A program made the position numbers and the translations under genes. From positions 2,914,001 to 2,978,000 of the forward strand of contig NZ_AP022617.1 in NCBI RefSeq assembly GCF_010731575.1: a stretch of DNA of 64,000 nucleotides, given 5' to 3'. The notes beneath the pieces were generated by a model. That model ran no database searches, was not told the DNA's origin, and saw only the letters and a program-made list of their open reading frames with translations. Positions 8,711-17,481 of this stretch are shown here, in pieces (within the stretch, counting starts at the first letter, position 1; each line of letters begins with the position of its first letter). The stretch comes from Mycolicibacterium monacense. Its GTDB lineage: Bacteria > Actinomycetota > Actinomycetes > Mycobacteriales > Mycobacteriaceae.

Positions 8711-10015
8711 ATGCCCTCGAGCGCACCGGGTTTCGTTCCCAGCGCGCCTCGCGCTGCGCAGCTGGAGGCGTGCTTCGAGGAACTCGCGGAACTGACGGGC
8801 CAGCGCAACGCCATCGACGGGCGCATCGTGGAGATCGTGGCCGAGATCGACGGTGACCAACTGTGGGGCGCCACCGGTGCCCGCTCCGTCACGGCGTTGG
8901 TGGCGTGGAAAACCGGTGTGTCCCCGGCGAACGCGAAGACCATCGCCGCCATCGCCCACCGGCTCACCGAGTTCCCCCGCTGCACCCAAGCCCTCCGCGA
9001 GGGCCGACTGTCACTGGATCAAGTCGGCGCCATCGCCGAACGGGCCACCACCGGATCCGATGACCACTACGCCGAACTGGCCACCCACGCCTCAGTCAGC
9101 CAACTCCGCACCGCCATCAAACTCGAACCCCCACCCCAACCCGAACCGGACGCCGACAGCGATGCCGACGTCGAACCGAAACCCCTCCCCGATCCGGCGG
9201 ACCTACAGCCCTCGATCACCACAACCTCCGACGAGCAGTACACCTACTGGCACATCAAGGTGCCCCACGTCGACGCGGCGAAAGTCGACGCCGCCCTGCA
9301 CTCCCGCCTCGACGGGCTCATCGCCCAATGGAAACGCGACCACGGCGACACCGATGACACCGACGATTCCTCGGGTGTCGGCCGGCCACCGATGCCCCGG
9401 CTGGCTGACGCGTTCATGGACCTCATCGACACCGCCTGGGACACCGAGGCCGCCCGCCGCCCGCACGCAGACCGCACCACCGTGGTCATGCACCTCGACG
9501 TCGACGACCGCATCGCCGCCCTACACCTCGGCCCATTGCTGTCGGATGCCGATCGGCGCTACCTGGGCTGCGACGCCACCTGCGAAGTGTGGTTCGAACG
9601 CGACGGCCAACTCATCGGCGCCGGACGCACCACGAGGCTGATCAACCGCCGCCTACGGCGCGCCCTCGAACACCGCGACCGCACCTGCGTGGTCCCCGGC
9701 TGCGAATCCACCCGCGGACTGCACGCCCACCACATCCAGCACTGGGAGAACGGCGGACCCACCGACCTCGACAACCTCGTCCTGGTCTGCCCCTACCACC
9801 ACCGCCTGCACCACCGCGGCATCATCACCATCACCGGACCCGCATCGAAGCTCACCGTCACCGACGCCACCGGCCGACGACTGCACTCAGGATCGCTGGC
9901 CCGCCAACCCAACCAACCCCCACCCCAGGTGCCGCCCTACCGCGGACCATCCGGCGAGCGCGCCGACTGGTGGTGGTACACACCATTCCAACCCCCACCC
10001 CAAGTGGCCAACTGA
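8711..10015 (+). CDS. HNH endonuclease, DUF222/13E12 repeat family
   Basis: The 434-residue protein has an N-terminal DUF222 helical domain and a C-terminal HNH nuclease domain with CVVPGCESTRGLHAHH (from about 326) and CPYHHRLHH, so both the zinc-like cysteines and the catalytic histidines are present. This is the 13E12 repeat family, which is multi-copy in mycobacteria; one M. tuberculosis copy is the integration site of prophage phiRv1. The middle is rich in Pro, Asp and Glu, and codons in the second half favour CCC/ACC heavily. It separates the MGLP glycosyltransferase from its acyltransferase, where M. tuberculosis has different content, so it is probably a lineage-specific insertion. 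No flanking terminal repeats were seen. Confidence 0.88.
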   Translation: MPSSAPGFVPSAPRAAQLEACFEELAELTGQRNAIDGRIVEIVAEIDGDQLWGATGARSVTALVAWKTGVSPANAKTIAAIAHRLTEFPRCTQALREGRLSLDQVGAIAERATTGSDDHYAELATHASVSQLRTAIKLEPPPQPEPDADSDADVEPKPLPDPADLQPSITTTSDEQYTYWHIKVPHVDAAKVDAALHSRLDGLIAQWKRDHGDTDDTDDSSGVGRPPMPRLADAFMDLIDTAWDTEAARRPHADRTTVVMHLDVDDRIAALHLGPLLSDADRRYLGCDATCEVWFERDGQLIGAGRTTRLINRRLRRALEHRDRTCVVPGCESTRGLHAHHIQHWENGGPTDLDNLVLVCPYHHRLHHRGIITITGPASKLTVTDATGRRLHSGSLARQPNQPPPQVPPYRGPSGERADWWWYTPFQPPPQVAN

Positions 10016-10167
10016 GTCCTACGTGAGGGTCGTCCGAAGTCGCCGCGCACGACCCTGGTGTAGAAGTCGGTGCGAGTCAGCTGTTCTCGCGCTGTGGTGA
10101 TCCCGTCCCCGCCCGTGGTGGTGCCACCGGCAGCGCCGCGGCGCTCTTCGGCCGAGACGCGGCGGTG

Positions 10168-10905
10168 TTAGCGCGAAGCCTTCTTGCGCTCGATGTCGGC
10201 CAGCGCCGCAGCCAGTTCCGCGCGCTGGGCCGCCGATGTCTCCCACGCGAGTTTGCGGTTCTTGACCACCTTGGCGGGCGCGCCCACGGCGATCGAGAAG
10301 TCCGGGATCTCGCCCTTGACGACGGCGTGGGCGGCCAGCACGCAGCCCCGGCCGACAGTGGTGCCGCGCAGCACGGTGACCTTCGTCGCCACCCAGGTGT
10401 CCGGGCCGATCCGCACCGGGCTCTTGACGATGCCCTGATCCTTGATCGGCATCTCGATGCTGTCCATCTTGTGATCGAAATCGCAGACGTAGCACCAGTC
10501 GGCCATCAGGACGGAGTCACCGAGTTCGATGTCGAGGTAGGTGTTGATGACGTTGTCGCGGCCCAGCACCACCTTGTCGCCGATGCGCAGCGACCCCTCG
10601 TGGGCCCGGATCGTGTTCTTGTCACCGATGTGCACCCAGCGCCCGATCTCCAGCTGCGCCAGTTCGGGCGTCGCCTGGATCTCCACGTTCTTGCCGAGGA
10701 ACACCATGCCCCGGGTGATCACGTGTGGATTGGTCAGCTTGAACTTGAGCAGCCGCCAGTACCGGACCAGGTACCAGGGGGTGTAGGCGCGGTTGGCCAG
10801 CACCCAGCGCGCCGAAGCGACCGTCAGGAACCTGGCCTGGCGCGGGTCACGCAGTCGCGAGCCCCGCCAACGCTTGTGCAGCGGAGCGCCCCACATCGTC
10901 GTCAT
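10168..10905 (-). CDS. Hexapeptide-repeat (LbH) acyltransferase of the MGLP cluster
   Basis: The 245-residue product has a left-handed beta-helix of imperfect hexapeptide repeats from about residue 75 (for example IGDKNTIRAH, IGDKVVLGRD, IGPDTWVATK) ending in VGAPAKVVK, as in the WcaF/maltose acetyltransferase group. It corresponds to Rv3034c, assigned to acylation (acetyl or short acyl) of methylglucose lipopolysaccharide. The ATG at 10905 is chosen because upstream in-frame codons to 10953 overlap the divergent promoter palindrome. It converges on the HNH gene; the 152 bp between them hold only a short GC-rich palindrome (10132-10145). Confidence 0.82.
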   Translation of the reverse strand: MTTMWGAPLHKRWRGSRLRDPRQARFLTVASARWVLANRAYTPWYLVRYWRLLKFKLTNPHVITRGMVFLGKNVEIQATPELAQLEIGRWVHIGDKNTIRAHEGSLRIGDKVVLGRDNVINTYLDIELGDSVLMADWCYVCDFDHKMDSIEMPIKDQGIVKSPVRIGPDTWVATKVTVLRGTTVGRGCVLAAHAVVKGEIPDFSIAVGAPAKVVKNRKLAWETSAAQRAELAAALADIERKKASR

Positions 10906-10926
10906 GGCCGCAAAGCCTACGCGAGG

Positions 10927-10955
10927 ACGTGAGGGCGTCCGGGTTACCCTCACGT
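10927..10955. promoter_or_regulatory. Inverted repeat in divergent promoter of acyltransferase and beta-propeller lipoprotein
   Basis: ACGTGAGGG (10927-10935) and CCCTCACGT (10947-10955) form a perfect 9-bp-arm inverted repeat with an 11-bp spacer. It lies in the 77 bp between two divergent genes and covers TACCCT (10945-10950), a possible -10 for the rightward gene. It could be an operator; the regulator is unknown. Confidence 0.4.
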
Positions 10956-10982
10956 GGGCTCATCAGCGACTGAAAGGACACC

Positions 10983-12266
10983 GTGTTCCGGCGATTCCTC
11001 GTGCTGGCGGTTTCAGCGCTGCTGGTGGGTGCGTCTGCCGGGTGCGGTGACGCGTCGTCCTGGGTGGAGGCCAAGTCCGCGCCGGGGTGGCCCGCTCAGT
11101 ACGGTGACGCCGCCAACAGCAGCTTCGTCGCCGCCGACGGCGCCGATTCCCTGACGCTGGAATGGAGCCGGTCGGTCAAGGGCGACCTGGGCGCCGCGGT
11201 GGCGCTGGGCACCGGCGGCTATCTCGCGGCCAACGCACAGAGCCCGGCGGGGTGCTCGCTGATGGTCTGGGAGGCCGACAACGACGCCCGCCAGCGGTGG
11301 TGTTCGCGGCTCGTACAGGGCGGCGGCGGCGCCAGCCCGTTGCTCGACGGTTTCGACAACCTCTACGTCGGGCAACCGGGCGCGATCCTGGCATTTCCGC
11401 GGACGCAGTGGATCCGCTGGCGCAAACCGGTGATCGGCGCGCCGACCACACCCCGGATCATGGCGCCCGGCCAGTTGCTGGTGATCACACACCTGGGTCA
11501 GGTCCTCGTCTTCGACGCCCACCGCGGCACCGTCGAGGGCACCCCGATCGACCTGGTGAGCGGTGTCGACCCCAGGAACTCCGAGCGGGGTCTGGCGGAC
11601 TGCAGGCTCTCCCGTCCCGAATGCCCGGTGGCGGCGGCCCCGGCCTTCTCGGCCGCCGGCGCCATCGTGGTGCTGAGCCTGTGGGAGCCAGGCGCCGACA
11701 AGCCGGTCCTGGTCGGGCTGCGCTACCGCCCGGGCCAGACGCCGCTGCTGGCTCGTGAATGGACCAGTGACGCGGTGGAGAAAGGGCCACTGGCCAGTCC
11801 GGTGATCTCGGCCGACGGGTCGACGGTGTACGTCAACGGCCGCGACGAACGACTGTGGGCGCTCGACACCGCCGACGGCGCCGCCAAATGGTCGGTCCCC
11901 CTGGACTATCTGCCGCAGACCCCGCCGTCGGTATCCCCGGACGGTTCGATCATCGCCGGCGGCGGGCCGGGGGCGAAGCTGACGGCGATCCGCGACAGCG
12001 GCGACCGAGGCGAGGTGGTGTGGACGCGTGAGGACGTCGTCCCGCTGACCACTTCCAGCCGCGCCGGCCGCCTCGGCTACGCGGTGGTCGAGGCACCGGA
12101 CGGTGGTCAGGATCTGACCGTGTTCGACACCGCCGACGGCCGAACCGTCAACAGCTATCCCCTGCCCGAGGCGACCGGGTGGCCGGTCGGGGTCTCACTC
12201 GGACACGACGGCCGCGTCGTCGCCGCCACCAGCGATGGCCAGGTCTACGGGTTCGCGCCGGAATAG
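10983..12266 (+). CDS. Beta-propeller (PQQ-like repeat) lipoprotein
   Basis: The 427-residue protein starts with GTG at 10983 behind GAAAGGA and carries a lipoprotein signal peptide ending ASAGC, so Cys21 should be lipidated and the protein anchored outside the membrane. The rest reads as PQQ/BamB-type propeller blades, for example DGSTVYVNGRDERLWALDTADGAAKW. It corresponds to Rv3035. Such propellers often scaffold protein complexes; no enzyme residues are recognised. It is divergent from the MGLP acyltransferase and probably shares control with it through the inverted repeat between them. Confidence 0.82.
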   Translation: MFRRFLVLAVSALLVGASAGCGDASSWVEAKSAPGWPAQYGDAANSSFVAADGADSLTLEWSRSVKGDLGAAVALGTGGYLAANAQSPAGCSLMVWEADNDARQRWCSRLVQGGGGASPLLDGFDNLYVGQPGAILAFPRTQWIRWRKPVIGAPTTPRIMAPGQLLVITHLGQVLVFDAHRGTVEGTPIDLVSGVDPRNSERGLADCRLSRPECPVAAAPAFSAAGAIVVLSLWEPGADKPVLVGLRYRPGQTPLLAREWTSDAVEKGPLASPVISADGSTVYVNGRDERLWALDTADGAAKWSVPLDYLPQTPPSVSPDGSIIAGGGPGAKLTAIRDSGDRGEVVWTREDVVPLTTSSRAGRLGYAVVEAPDGGQDLTVFDTADGRTVNSYPLPEATGWPVGVSLGHDGRVVAATSDGQVYGFAPE

Positions 12267-12401
12267 GTATGGCCCGTGAGCATTTGCTCGCCAAAACTAA
12301 CGCCGCGGTGACCCTGATTTAACAAATATCGACCGTGAGGCGTGGAATCATGCCCGGGGGCCGCACAACGGCGGCCGACGTACGACGCGTGGGAGTGTGT
12401 G

Positions 12402-13940
12402 GTGTCCGAATTCCTCGACACGGTGAACGGCTTCGTGTGGAGCAACGCCCTGGTCTATCTGTGCCTGGGTGCAGGTGTGTACTTCTCGATCCGGTCGCGC
12501 TTCGTCCAGGTGCGCCAGGTGCCCGAGATGGTGCGGTTGATGTTGCGCGGCGAGAAGTCGCCCTCCGGGGTCTCGTCGTTCCAGGCGCTGACGATGTCGC
12601 TGGCCGGCCGGGTCGGCACCGGCAACATCGCCGGCGTGGCGACGGCGATCGCGTTCGGTGGACCCGGCGCCCTGTTCTGGATGTGGGCGGTCGCGTTCCT
12701 CGGCGCCTCGACGTCCTTCGTCGAGTGCACGCTGGGGCAGATCTACAAGACCCGCGACCCGTTGACCGGTGAATACCGCGGCGGGCCGGCCTACTACCTG
12801 AGCCGGGCGCTCTCGCACACCGGCGCGGCGGGGCTCTTCAAGGTCTACGGCGCGATCTTCGCCGCCGTCACCGTCCTGGCGTGCGGGCTGCTGCTGCCCA
12901 GCGTGCAGTCCAACTCGATGGCGTCGGCGATGAACTCGGCGTGGGGCTTCTCGACCTGGTGGGTCGCGGTCGGCACGGTCATCGTGCTGGCGTTCGTCAT
13001 CATCGGCGGCGTCAAGCGCATCGCGGCGTTCGCGTCGATCGTGGTGCCGTTCATGGCGGTCGTCTACATCGTGCTCGCGCTGATCATCGTCCTTCTCAAC
13101 GCCGGTGAGGTGCCCGGGATCCTGCAGATGATCTTCGCCAGCGCCTTCGGTCTCGACTCCGCGTTCGGTGCGATCATCGGTTCCGCGGTGATGTGGGGTG
13201 TCAAACGCGGCATCTACTCCAACGAGGCCGGACAGGGCACCGGTCCGCATGCGGCCGCCGCCGCGGAGGTGTCCCACCCCGCCAAACAGGGTCTGGTCCA
13301 GGCGTTCGCGGTCTACGTCGACACGTTGTTCGTCTGCTCGGCCACCGGCTTCCTGATCCTGTCGACCGGCGCCTACCGGGTGTTCGAGGGCGAGAGCGAA
13401 ACCGGTGCGGTGCTCGCCGAGGGCGGCATGCTGCCCGCCGACACCCCGGTGGGGCCGGGCTTCGCGCAGGTCGGTTTCGACACGCTGTGGAGCGGGGCGG
13501 GCGCGTCGTTCGTGGCGATCTCGTTGGCGTTCTTCTGTTTCACCACGTTGGTCGCCTACTACTACATGGCGGAGACGAACCTGCGGTTCATCCTCGGGAA
13601 GTCCTCGACCGTGGAGATCCCGTTCATCCGCGGCACCGTCGGCGGGACCGCCACCATGCTGCTGCAGGCGCTGATCCTGGTGTCGGTGGTGATCGGGGCG
13701 GTGTCGACGGCCACCGAGGCCTGGGTTCTCGGCGACATCGGCGTCGGGCTGATGGCCTGGCTGAACATCATCGGCATCATCATCCTGCAGCAGCCCGCCT
13801 ACAAGGCGCTGTGGGACTACGAGAAGCAGAAGAAGGCCGGGCTGGATCCGCTGTTCGACCCGGTGGCGCTGCAGATCTCGAACGCCTCGTTCTGGGAGAC
13901 GTACGAACCGACGCCGAGAAGCCAGAAGTCCGCTGTCTAG
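12402..13940 (+). CDS. Alanine (amino acid):sodium symporter, AGCS family
   Basis: The 512-residue membrane protein has about 11 hydrophobic segments and AGCS signatures: AGRVGTGNIAGVATAIAFGG near residue 70, GGPAYYL, and VMWGVKRGIYSNEAGQGTGPHAAAAA in the middle. It should import alanine, glycine or a related amino acid with sodium. GTG 12402 is chosen for GGGAG 6 nt upstream and because family members start close to this point; the frame is open back to 12342. In M. tuberculosis this gene is absent between the flanking backbone genes as I recall, so it is an insertion relative to that species. It ends overlapping the convergent DUF3298 gene by 4 bp. Confidence 0.88.
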   Translation: MSEFLDTVNGFVWSNALVYLCLGAGVYFSIRSRFVQVRQVPEMVRLMLRGEKSPSGVSSFQALTMSLAGRVGTGNIAGVATAIAFGGPGALFWMWAVAFLGASTSFVECTLGQIYKTRDPLTGEYRGGPAYYLSRALSHTGAAGLFKVYGAIFAAVTVLACGLLLPSVQSNSMASAMNSAWGFSTWWVAVGTVIVLAFVIIGGVKRIAAFASIVVPFMAVVYIVLALIIVLLNAGEVPGILQMIFASAFGLDSAFGAIIGSAVMWGVKRGIYSNEAGQGTGPHAAAAAEVSHPAKQGLVQAFAVYVDTLFVCSATGFLILSTGAYRVFEGESETGAVLAEGGMLPADTPVGPGFAQVGFDTLWSGAGASFVAISLAFFCFTTLVAYYYMAETNLRFILGKSSTVEIPFIRGTVGGTATMLLQALILVSVVIGAVSTATEAWVLGDIGVGLMAWLNIIGIIILQQPAYKALWDYEKQKKAGLDPLFDPVALQISNASFWETYEPTPRSQKSAV

Positions 13941-14635
13941 ACCGCCAGGATGGGAGCGAGCGCTGCCCGCGGCACCGACGCCTGGATGGCGCCCGCGGCC
14001 TCGGGCAGCAGTTCGCCCTGGCCGAAGAAGAAGATCACCGCTTCGTCGGTGACCGCGAAGTTCTGGTAGTTCTGCGGGTCCAGCCCGTCGGCGGGCAGCA
14101 CGGGTTGGTCGATTCCGGTCTTGGCCTGCAGATCTCGCTGCACCGCGGGGTACACGACGTCGAGCGGACGGGTGCCCGGCCGGAACAGCGTGTCGAACGT
14201 GATCGGCGTACGGGCGCCGAGGTCGTAGTTGAACGCCTTGAACCACGTCTGCGGGTGCGCGCCACCGACGTTCTGGTAGACCTCCAGGACGAGGCTCTGG
14301 GTGCCGCGCGGAGCCAGCCCCGAGTGGTACGCGGTGCCCTTGGCGTCGAGTACGTACGGCAGGCCGCGCGCACCCGGCATCTCGGAGACGTTGACGAATC
14401 CGTCGCGAGTCTGGGTCAGGTACGCCGAGACCGCCTGCTCGTCGGGGTAGCCGGCCGGGAAGCTGAACTCGACGGTGTACTCCGCGGCCGCGGCGTGCAC
14501 CTGACAGGACTGCTCGGAATTCAGGGCGCCGCCGAGGTCGGCGCAGGCGGTCTGCGCCGACGCCACCGGTGTACCGGTCCAGCCGGTCAGCACGGTGGCG
14601 GTCAGCAGCGCCGCGATCGAAAGGGCTCGTGTCAT
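13937..14635 (-). CDS. Secreted DUF3298/RsiV-type protein
   Basis: The 232-residue protein has a cleavable signal peptide (hydrophobic core, then TPVASAQTA, cleavage about residue 27), two cysteines soon after, and a C-terminal DUF3298-like region with FNYDLGARTPITFDTLF and VTDEAVIFFFGQGEL. It matches Rv3036c (TB22.2), an abundant culture-filtrate protein that has been reported to have esterase activity. A GTG codon immediately precedes the ATG used here. Its last codons overlap the stop of the convergent symporter gene. Family and export are clear; the molecular role is uncertain. Confidence 0.8.
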   Translation of the reverse strand: MTRALSIAALLTATVLTGWTGTPVASAQTACADLGGALNSEQSCQVHAAAAEYTVEFSFPAGYPDEQAVSAYLTQTRDGFVNVSEMPGARGLPYVLDAKGTAYHSGLAPRGTQSLVLEVYQNVGGAHPQTWFKAFNYDLGARTPITFDTLFRPGTRPLDVVYPAVQRDLQAKTGIDQPVLPADGLDPQNYQNFAVTDEAVIFFFGQGELLPEAAGAIQASVPRAALAPILAV

Positions 14636-14657
14636 CACCGCCAGCGTACGTTGCCGA

Positions 14658-15896
14658 TCAGTGTGACGGCCGACATATGAAGGCCGTTGCCCGACTTGCG
14701 GTCCCGCTGCCGAGGCGGGTCACGACCACCGACACCGCCGCCGCGCCGCGGGGTTTGAGCCGGCGACGCAGCGCGTCGGGGTCGACGTCGACACCGCGGA
14801 CCAGGATCTCGACGGATCCGGCGTCGTGGGCTGCCAGCGCCTGCCGCAGCCGCTTCTCCTGGTAGGCGACCTGGTCGAGCACCTCGAAACCGCGTACGCC
14901 GTCGGGGAGCCGATCGCCCGACAGGTAGGCGATCTCGGGGTCCAGCTGCCACAGACCGTGCCGTGCCGCGTAGTGACGGACCAGTCCGGCGCGCACGATC
15001 GCACCGTCCGGATCGACGATCCAGCGTCCCGCGGGTGCGACCGGGCACTCGTCGGGTTCGGCATCGGTGAGTTCTTCGCCGCGGTCCAGGACGCTCGCCC
15101 GGCGGGTGACCCCGGCCGGCGTCAGCCCGGCCGACCACAGGCAGGCCTCGCGGACGCTGCCCGCATGTGACGTGATCTCGATCTCGCCGGTGAAGCCGAG
15201 GCGGCGCAGCGCGCCGAAATCGACTCCGGGAGCGCATTTGACGACGAGATCCCGCCCGGCATAGACGTCGAGCGCCACGTCCAGGGGTGGGGTGTACTCG
15301 CGCGGATCGAACGTGCGCCGGCCGCCGCGCCTGCGGGCCGGATCGAGCAGGACGACGGTGTCGCGGGTCACCGGCCGCAGCGCGTCGGCCCGCAGGAGGG
15401 GCACAGCGCGGCCACCGGTATCGAGGTTGTTGCGGGCCATCGCCAGGCGGACCGGATCGAGGTCGCTGCCCACCACGTAGCCGGCCCGATCGGCAAGCGC
15501 CGCAAGCTCGGTGCCGATCGAGCACGTCGCGTCATGGACCCGGGCCCCGGTCAACCGGCCCGCCCGGTGTGACGCCACTACCCCGGCGGTGGCCTGTTGC
15601 AGCGCCTCGTCGGTGAACAGCCAGTCGGCGGTGCCGGGCAGTTTGTCCGCAGCCTTTCGACGCAACCGCACCGTTTCGACCAGGATGCCGGCGCGTTCGG
15701 CGAAACGTGTTCGCGCCCAAGCGATATCGGCCACCAGACTGGCGGGGGTCAGCGGCCGCCCGGCCACGTCGGCCAGTGCGCCGCGACCCTCGTCGCTGCG
15801 CAGATAGGCGACCGACTCCAGGTCGAACGCTAGGACGGCTTGACCCCTGTGACCATCACGTTGTAGAACCAGCCCTTCGGGACGATCCGGCGCCAC
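14658..15896 (-). CDS. THUMP-like class I SAM methyltransferase
   Basis: The protein (412 residues from GTG 15896) has a methyltransferase motif ATCSIGTELAALA, an acidic GSDLDPVRLAMARNN segment, the catalytic-type LLDPARRRGGRRTFD and a C-terminal THUMP-like domain. It corresponds to Rv3037c, listed by published work with the MGLP genes but also resembling RNA methyltransferases, so its substrate is open. The start is uncertain: clear homology begins only near 15836 (FDLESVAYLRSD) and no ATG/GTG/TTG lies just before it, so the nearest usable GTG overlaps the upstream methyltransferase by 67 bp. Confidence 0.75.
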   Translation of the reverse strand: MAPDRPEGLVLQRDGHRGQAVLAFDLESVAYLRSDEGRGALADVAGRPLTPASLVADIAWARTRFAERAGILVETVRLRRKAADKLPGTADWLFTDEALQQATAGVVASHRAGRLTGARVHDATCSIGTELAALADRAGYVVGSDLDPVRLAMARNNLDTGGRAVPLLRADALRPVTRDTVVLLDPARRRGGRRTFDPREYTPPLDVALDVYAGRDLVVKCAPGVDFGALRRLGFTGEIEITSHAGSVREACLWSAGLTPAGVTRRASVLDRGEELTDAEPDECPVAPAGRWIVDPDGAIVRAGLVRHYAARHGLWQLDPEIAYLSGDRLPDGVRGFEVLDQVAYQEKRLRQALAAHDAGSVEILVRGVDVDPDALRRRLKPRGAAAVSVVVTRLGSGTASRATAFICRPSH

Positions 15897-16816
15897 ACGT
15901 TGGCGTCCACCCAGCTCAGCGTCGTCCAACTGCCGAACGCGAATTTCGCCCAGTTCCAACCCAACCGGCCGGGGGGCACGGCGGCCTCGAACGTCCGCAC
16001 CGGCCAGCCCAGCATGGCGGCGGTGAATTCCTCACTGGCGGTGCGAATGTCGACGGCGCCGGCCGAGCGTGCCATGCGTTCGAGGTCGGCCGGGTCGAAG
16101 GTGTGCAGGTCGACGACGGCCTCCAGGGCCGCCGCACGCGACGATTCGTCGAGTTCGGTCTGCGGGCGGCGCCAGTCCGACAGCATCGGCAGCTTCGTGA
16201 CGTTGGTGGCGATCCGCCATGTCAGCGTCGACAGTTCGCGTGCGTAGCGGTTGCCGACCGTGGTCGGCTCCCCGGCGAACACGAACCGCCCGCCGGGTTT
16301 GAGCACCCGGATCACCTCACGCAGCGACAGTTCGACGTCGGGGATGTGGTGCAACACCGCATGCCCGACCACCAGGTCGAAGGTGTCGTCGTCGTACGGG
16401 ATGCCCTCGGCGTCGGCCACGCGGCCGTCGATGTCGAGTCCCAGGGACTGGCCGTTGCGGGTGGCCACCTTCACCATGCCCGGCGACAGGTCGGTCACCG
16501 ATCCACGCCGGGCCACGCCCGCCTGGATCAGGTTGAGCAGGAAGAACCCGGTACCGCAGCCGAGCTCCAGCGCCCGGTCGTAGGGCAGTTCACGCTGCAC
16601 CTCCTCGGGCACCGCGGCGTCGAACCGGCCGCGGGCGTAGTCGACGCACCGCTGGTCGTAGGAGATCGACCATTTCTCGTCGTAGGTCTCGGCCTCCCAG
16701 TCGTGATAGAGCACCTGGGCGAGCTTCGAGTCGGTCATCGCGGCCTCGACCTGTTCGGCGGTCGCGTGCGGATTGGACGCGGGCAGGTCGGTGGACGTGT
16801 GGTCGATACTCGTCAT
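15830..16816 (-). CDS. Class I SAM-dependent methyltransferase (UbiE/COQ5-like)
   Basis: The 328-residue protein contains motif I ALELGCGTGFFLL (82-94), an acidic residue after VTDLSPGM and a post-I region DTFDLVVGHAVLHHIPD, then VLKPGGRF. The C-terminal half has a hydrophobic, Trp-rich tail (GWNWAKFAFGSWTTLSW). It corresponds to Rv3038c. It lies 10 bp downstream of echA17 in the leftward series NUDIX-echA17-methyltransferase-THUMP. The small-molecule substrate is unknown; quinone or lipid methylation is conceivable from the fold alone. The ATG at 16816 is used; upstream in-frame sequence is inside echA17. Confidence 0.8.
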   Translation of the reverse strand: MTSIDHTSTDLPASNPHATAEQVEAAMTDSKLAQVLYHDWEAETYDEKWSISYDQRCVDYARGRFDAAVPEEVQRELPYDRALELGCGTGFFLLNLIQAGVARRGSVTDLSPGMVKVATRNGQSLGLDIDGRVADAEGIPYDDDTFDLVVGHAVLHHIPDVELSLREVIRVLKPGGRFVFAGEPTTVGNRYARELSTLTWRIATNVTKLPMLSDWRRPQTELDESSRAAALEAVVDLHTFDPADLERMARSAGAVDIRTASEEFTAAMLGWPVRTFEAAVPPGRLGWNWAKFAFGSWTTLSWVDANVWRRIVPKGWFYNVMVTGVKPS

Positions 16817-16826
16817 GGAGGGCAGC

Positions 16827-17477
16827 CTAACCGGCGAAGGCCGCCTTGGCGGCAGCCAGCACCTGCGGTGGGTAGTCGGTGAAGCGTCGCGCCCAGGCCA
16901 CCGCGGCGTCGTAGACACCGTCGGGCGCGGCCAGTTCGTCGAGCAATCCCAGCGTATGGGCCTCCTCGGCGCCGACGAAGCGGCCGGAGAACACCAGGTC
17001 CTTGGCCTTACTCGGACCGATGGCCTGTGTCAGCCGCGCGGTGGCGTCCGGTCTTGGGGCCAGGCCGGCGAGGATCTCGGTGGAACCCACCTTCACGTTG
17101 TCCCCGCTGATGCGCCAGTCGGCGGCCAGCGCCAGCGTCAGACCACTGCCGAGGGCGTAACCGGTCACCGCGGCGACGGTCGGTTTCGGGATGGCGGCGA
17201 CCGCGGAAAGCGCCCGGCGGGCCACCTCGGCCGCGGTGACGGTCTCCTGCGGGCTCAGTGTGCGCAATGCGGGGACGTCGTCGCCGGCCGAGAAGATCTC
17301 GTGACCGCCGAACAGGATGACCGCGGCGACATCATCGCGCCCGGTGAGTTCGTCTGCCGCCGAAGCCAATTCGCGGTACACCTGGCGGGTGAGCGCATTG
17401 GTCGGCGGACGCGACAGCAGCAGCGTGGCGATGCCGGGCTGCTCGCCGCTGGTGTGGACGCCGACGAACTCCCTCAC
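16827..17477 (-). CDS. echA17: Enoyl-CoA hydratase/isomerase family protein (EchA17-like), short at the C-terminus
   Basis: The 216-residue crotonase-fold protein starts with GTG 17477, 4 bp after the NUDIX stop. It shows SRPPTNALT, the oxyanion-hole segment [14 protein letters not shown] (59-72) and [21 protein letters not shown] (102-122). The usual catalytic Glu pair region is present as STEILAG. Compared with my recollection of M. tuberculosis EchA17 (about 254 residues) it stops after [10 protein letters not shown], missing roughly 38 C-terminal residues that help form the trimer. The stop lies only 10 bp before the next gene, so a deletion may have fused the two. Hydration activity is inferred from family only. 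Confidence 0.8.
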   Translation of the reverse strand: MREFVGVHTSGEQPGIATLLLSRPPTNALTRQVYRELASAADELTGRDDVAAVILFGGHEIFSAGDDVPALRTLSPQETVTAAEVARRALSAVAAIPKPTVAAVTGYALGSGLTLALAADWRISGDNVKVGSTEILAGLAPRPDATARLTQAIGPSKAKDLVFSGRFVGAEEAHTLGLLDELAAPDGVYDAAVAWARRFTDYPPQVLAAAKAAFAG

Positions 17478-17481
17478 CGCG

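Noticed and set aside
10132..10145. AGCGCCGCGGCGCT as a terminator between the HNH and acyltransferase genes
   Set aside because: It is a short loop-less GC palindrome without a T-run; such sequences are common by chance at this GC content.
8679..10167. Insertion sequence carrying the HNH gene
   Set aside because: No terminal inverted repeats or target duplication could be seen around the gene, and the protein is not a transposase.
12348..14246. Long minus-strand open frame (632 codons) opposite the alanine symporter gene
   Set aside because: It is a GC-rich shadow frame: Arg/His/Asp/Gly-rich with no recognisable domain, lying antisense to a clear membrane transporter and the DUF3298 gene.
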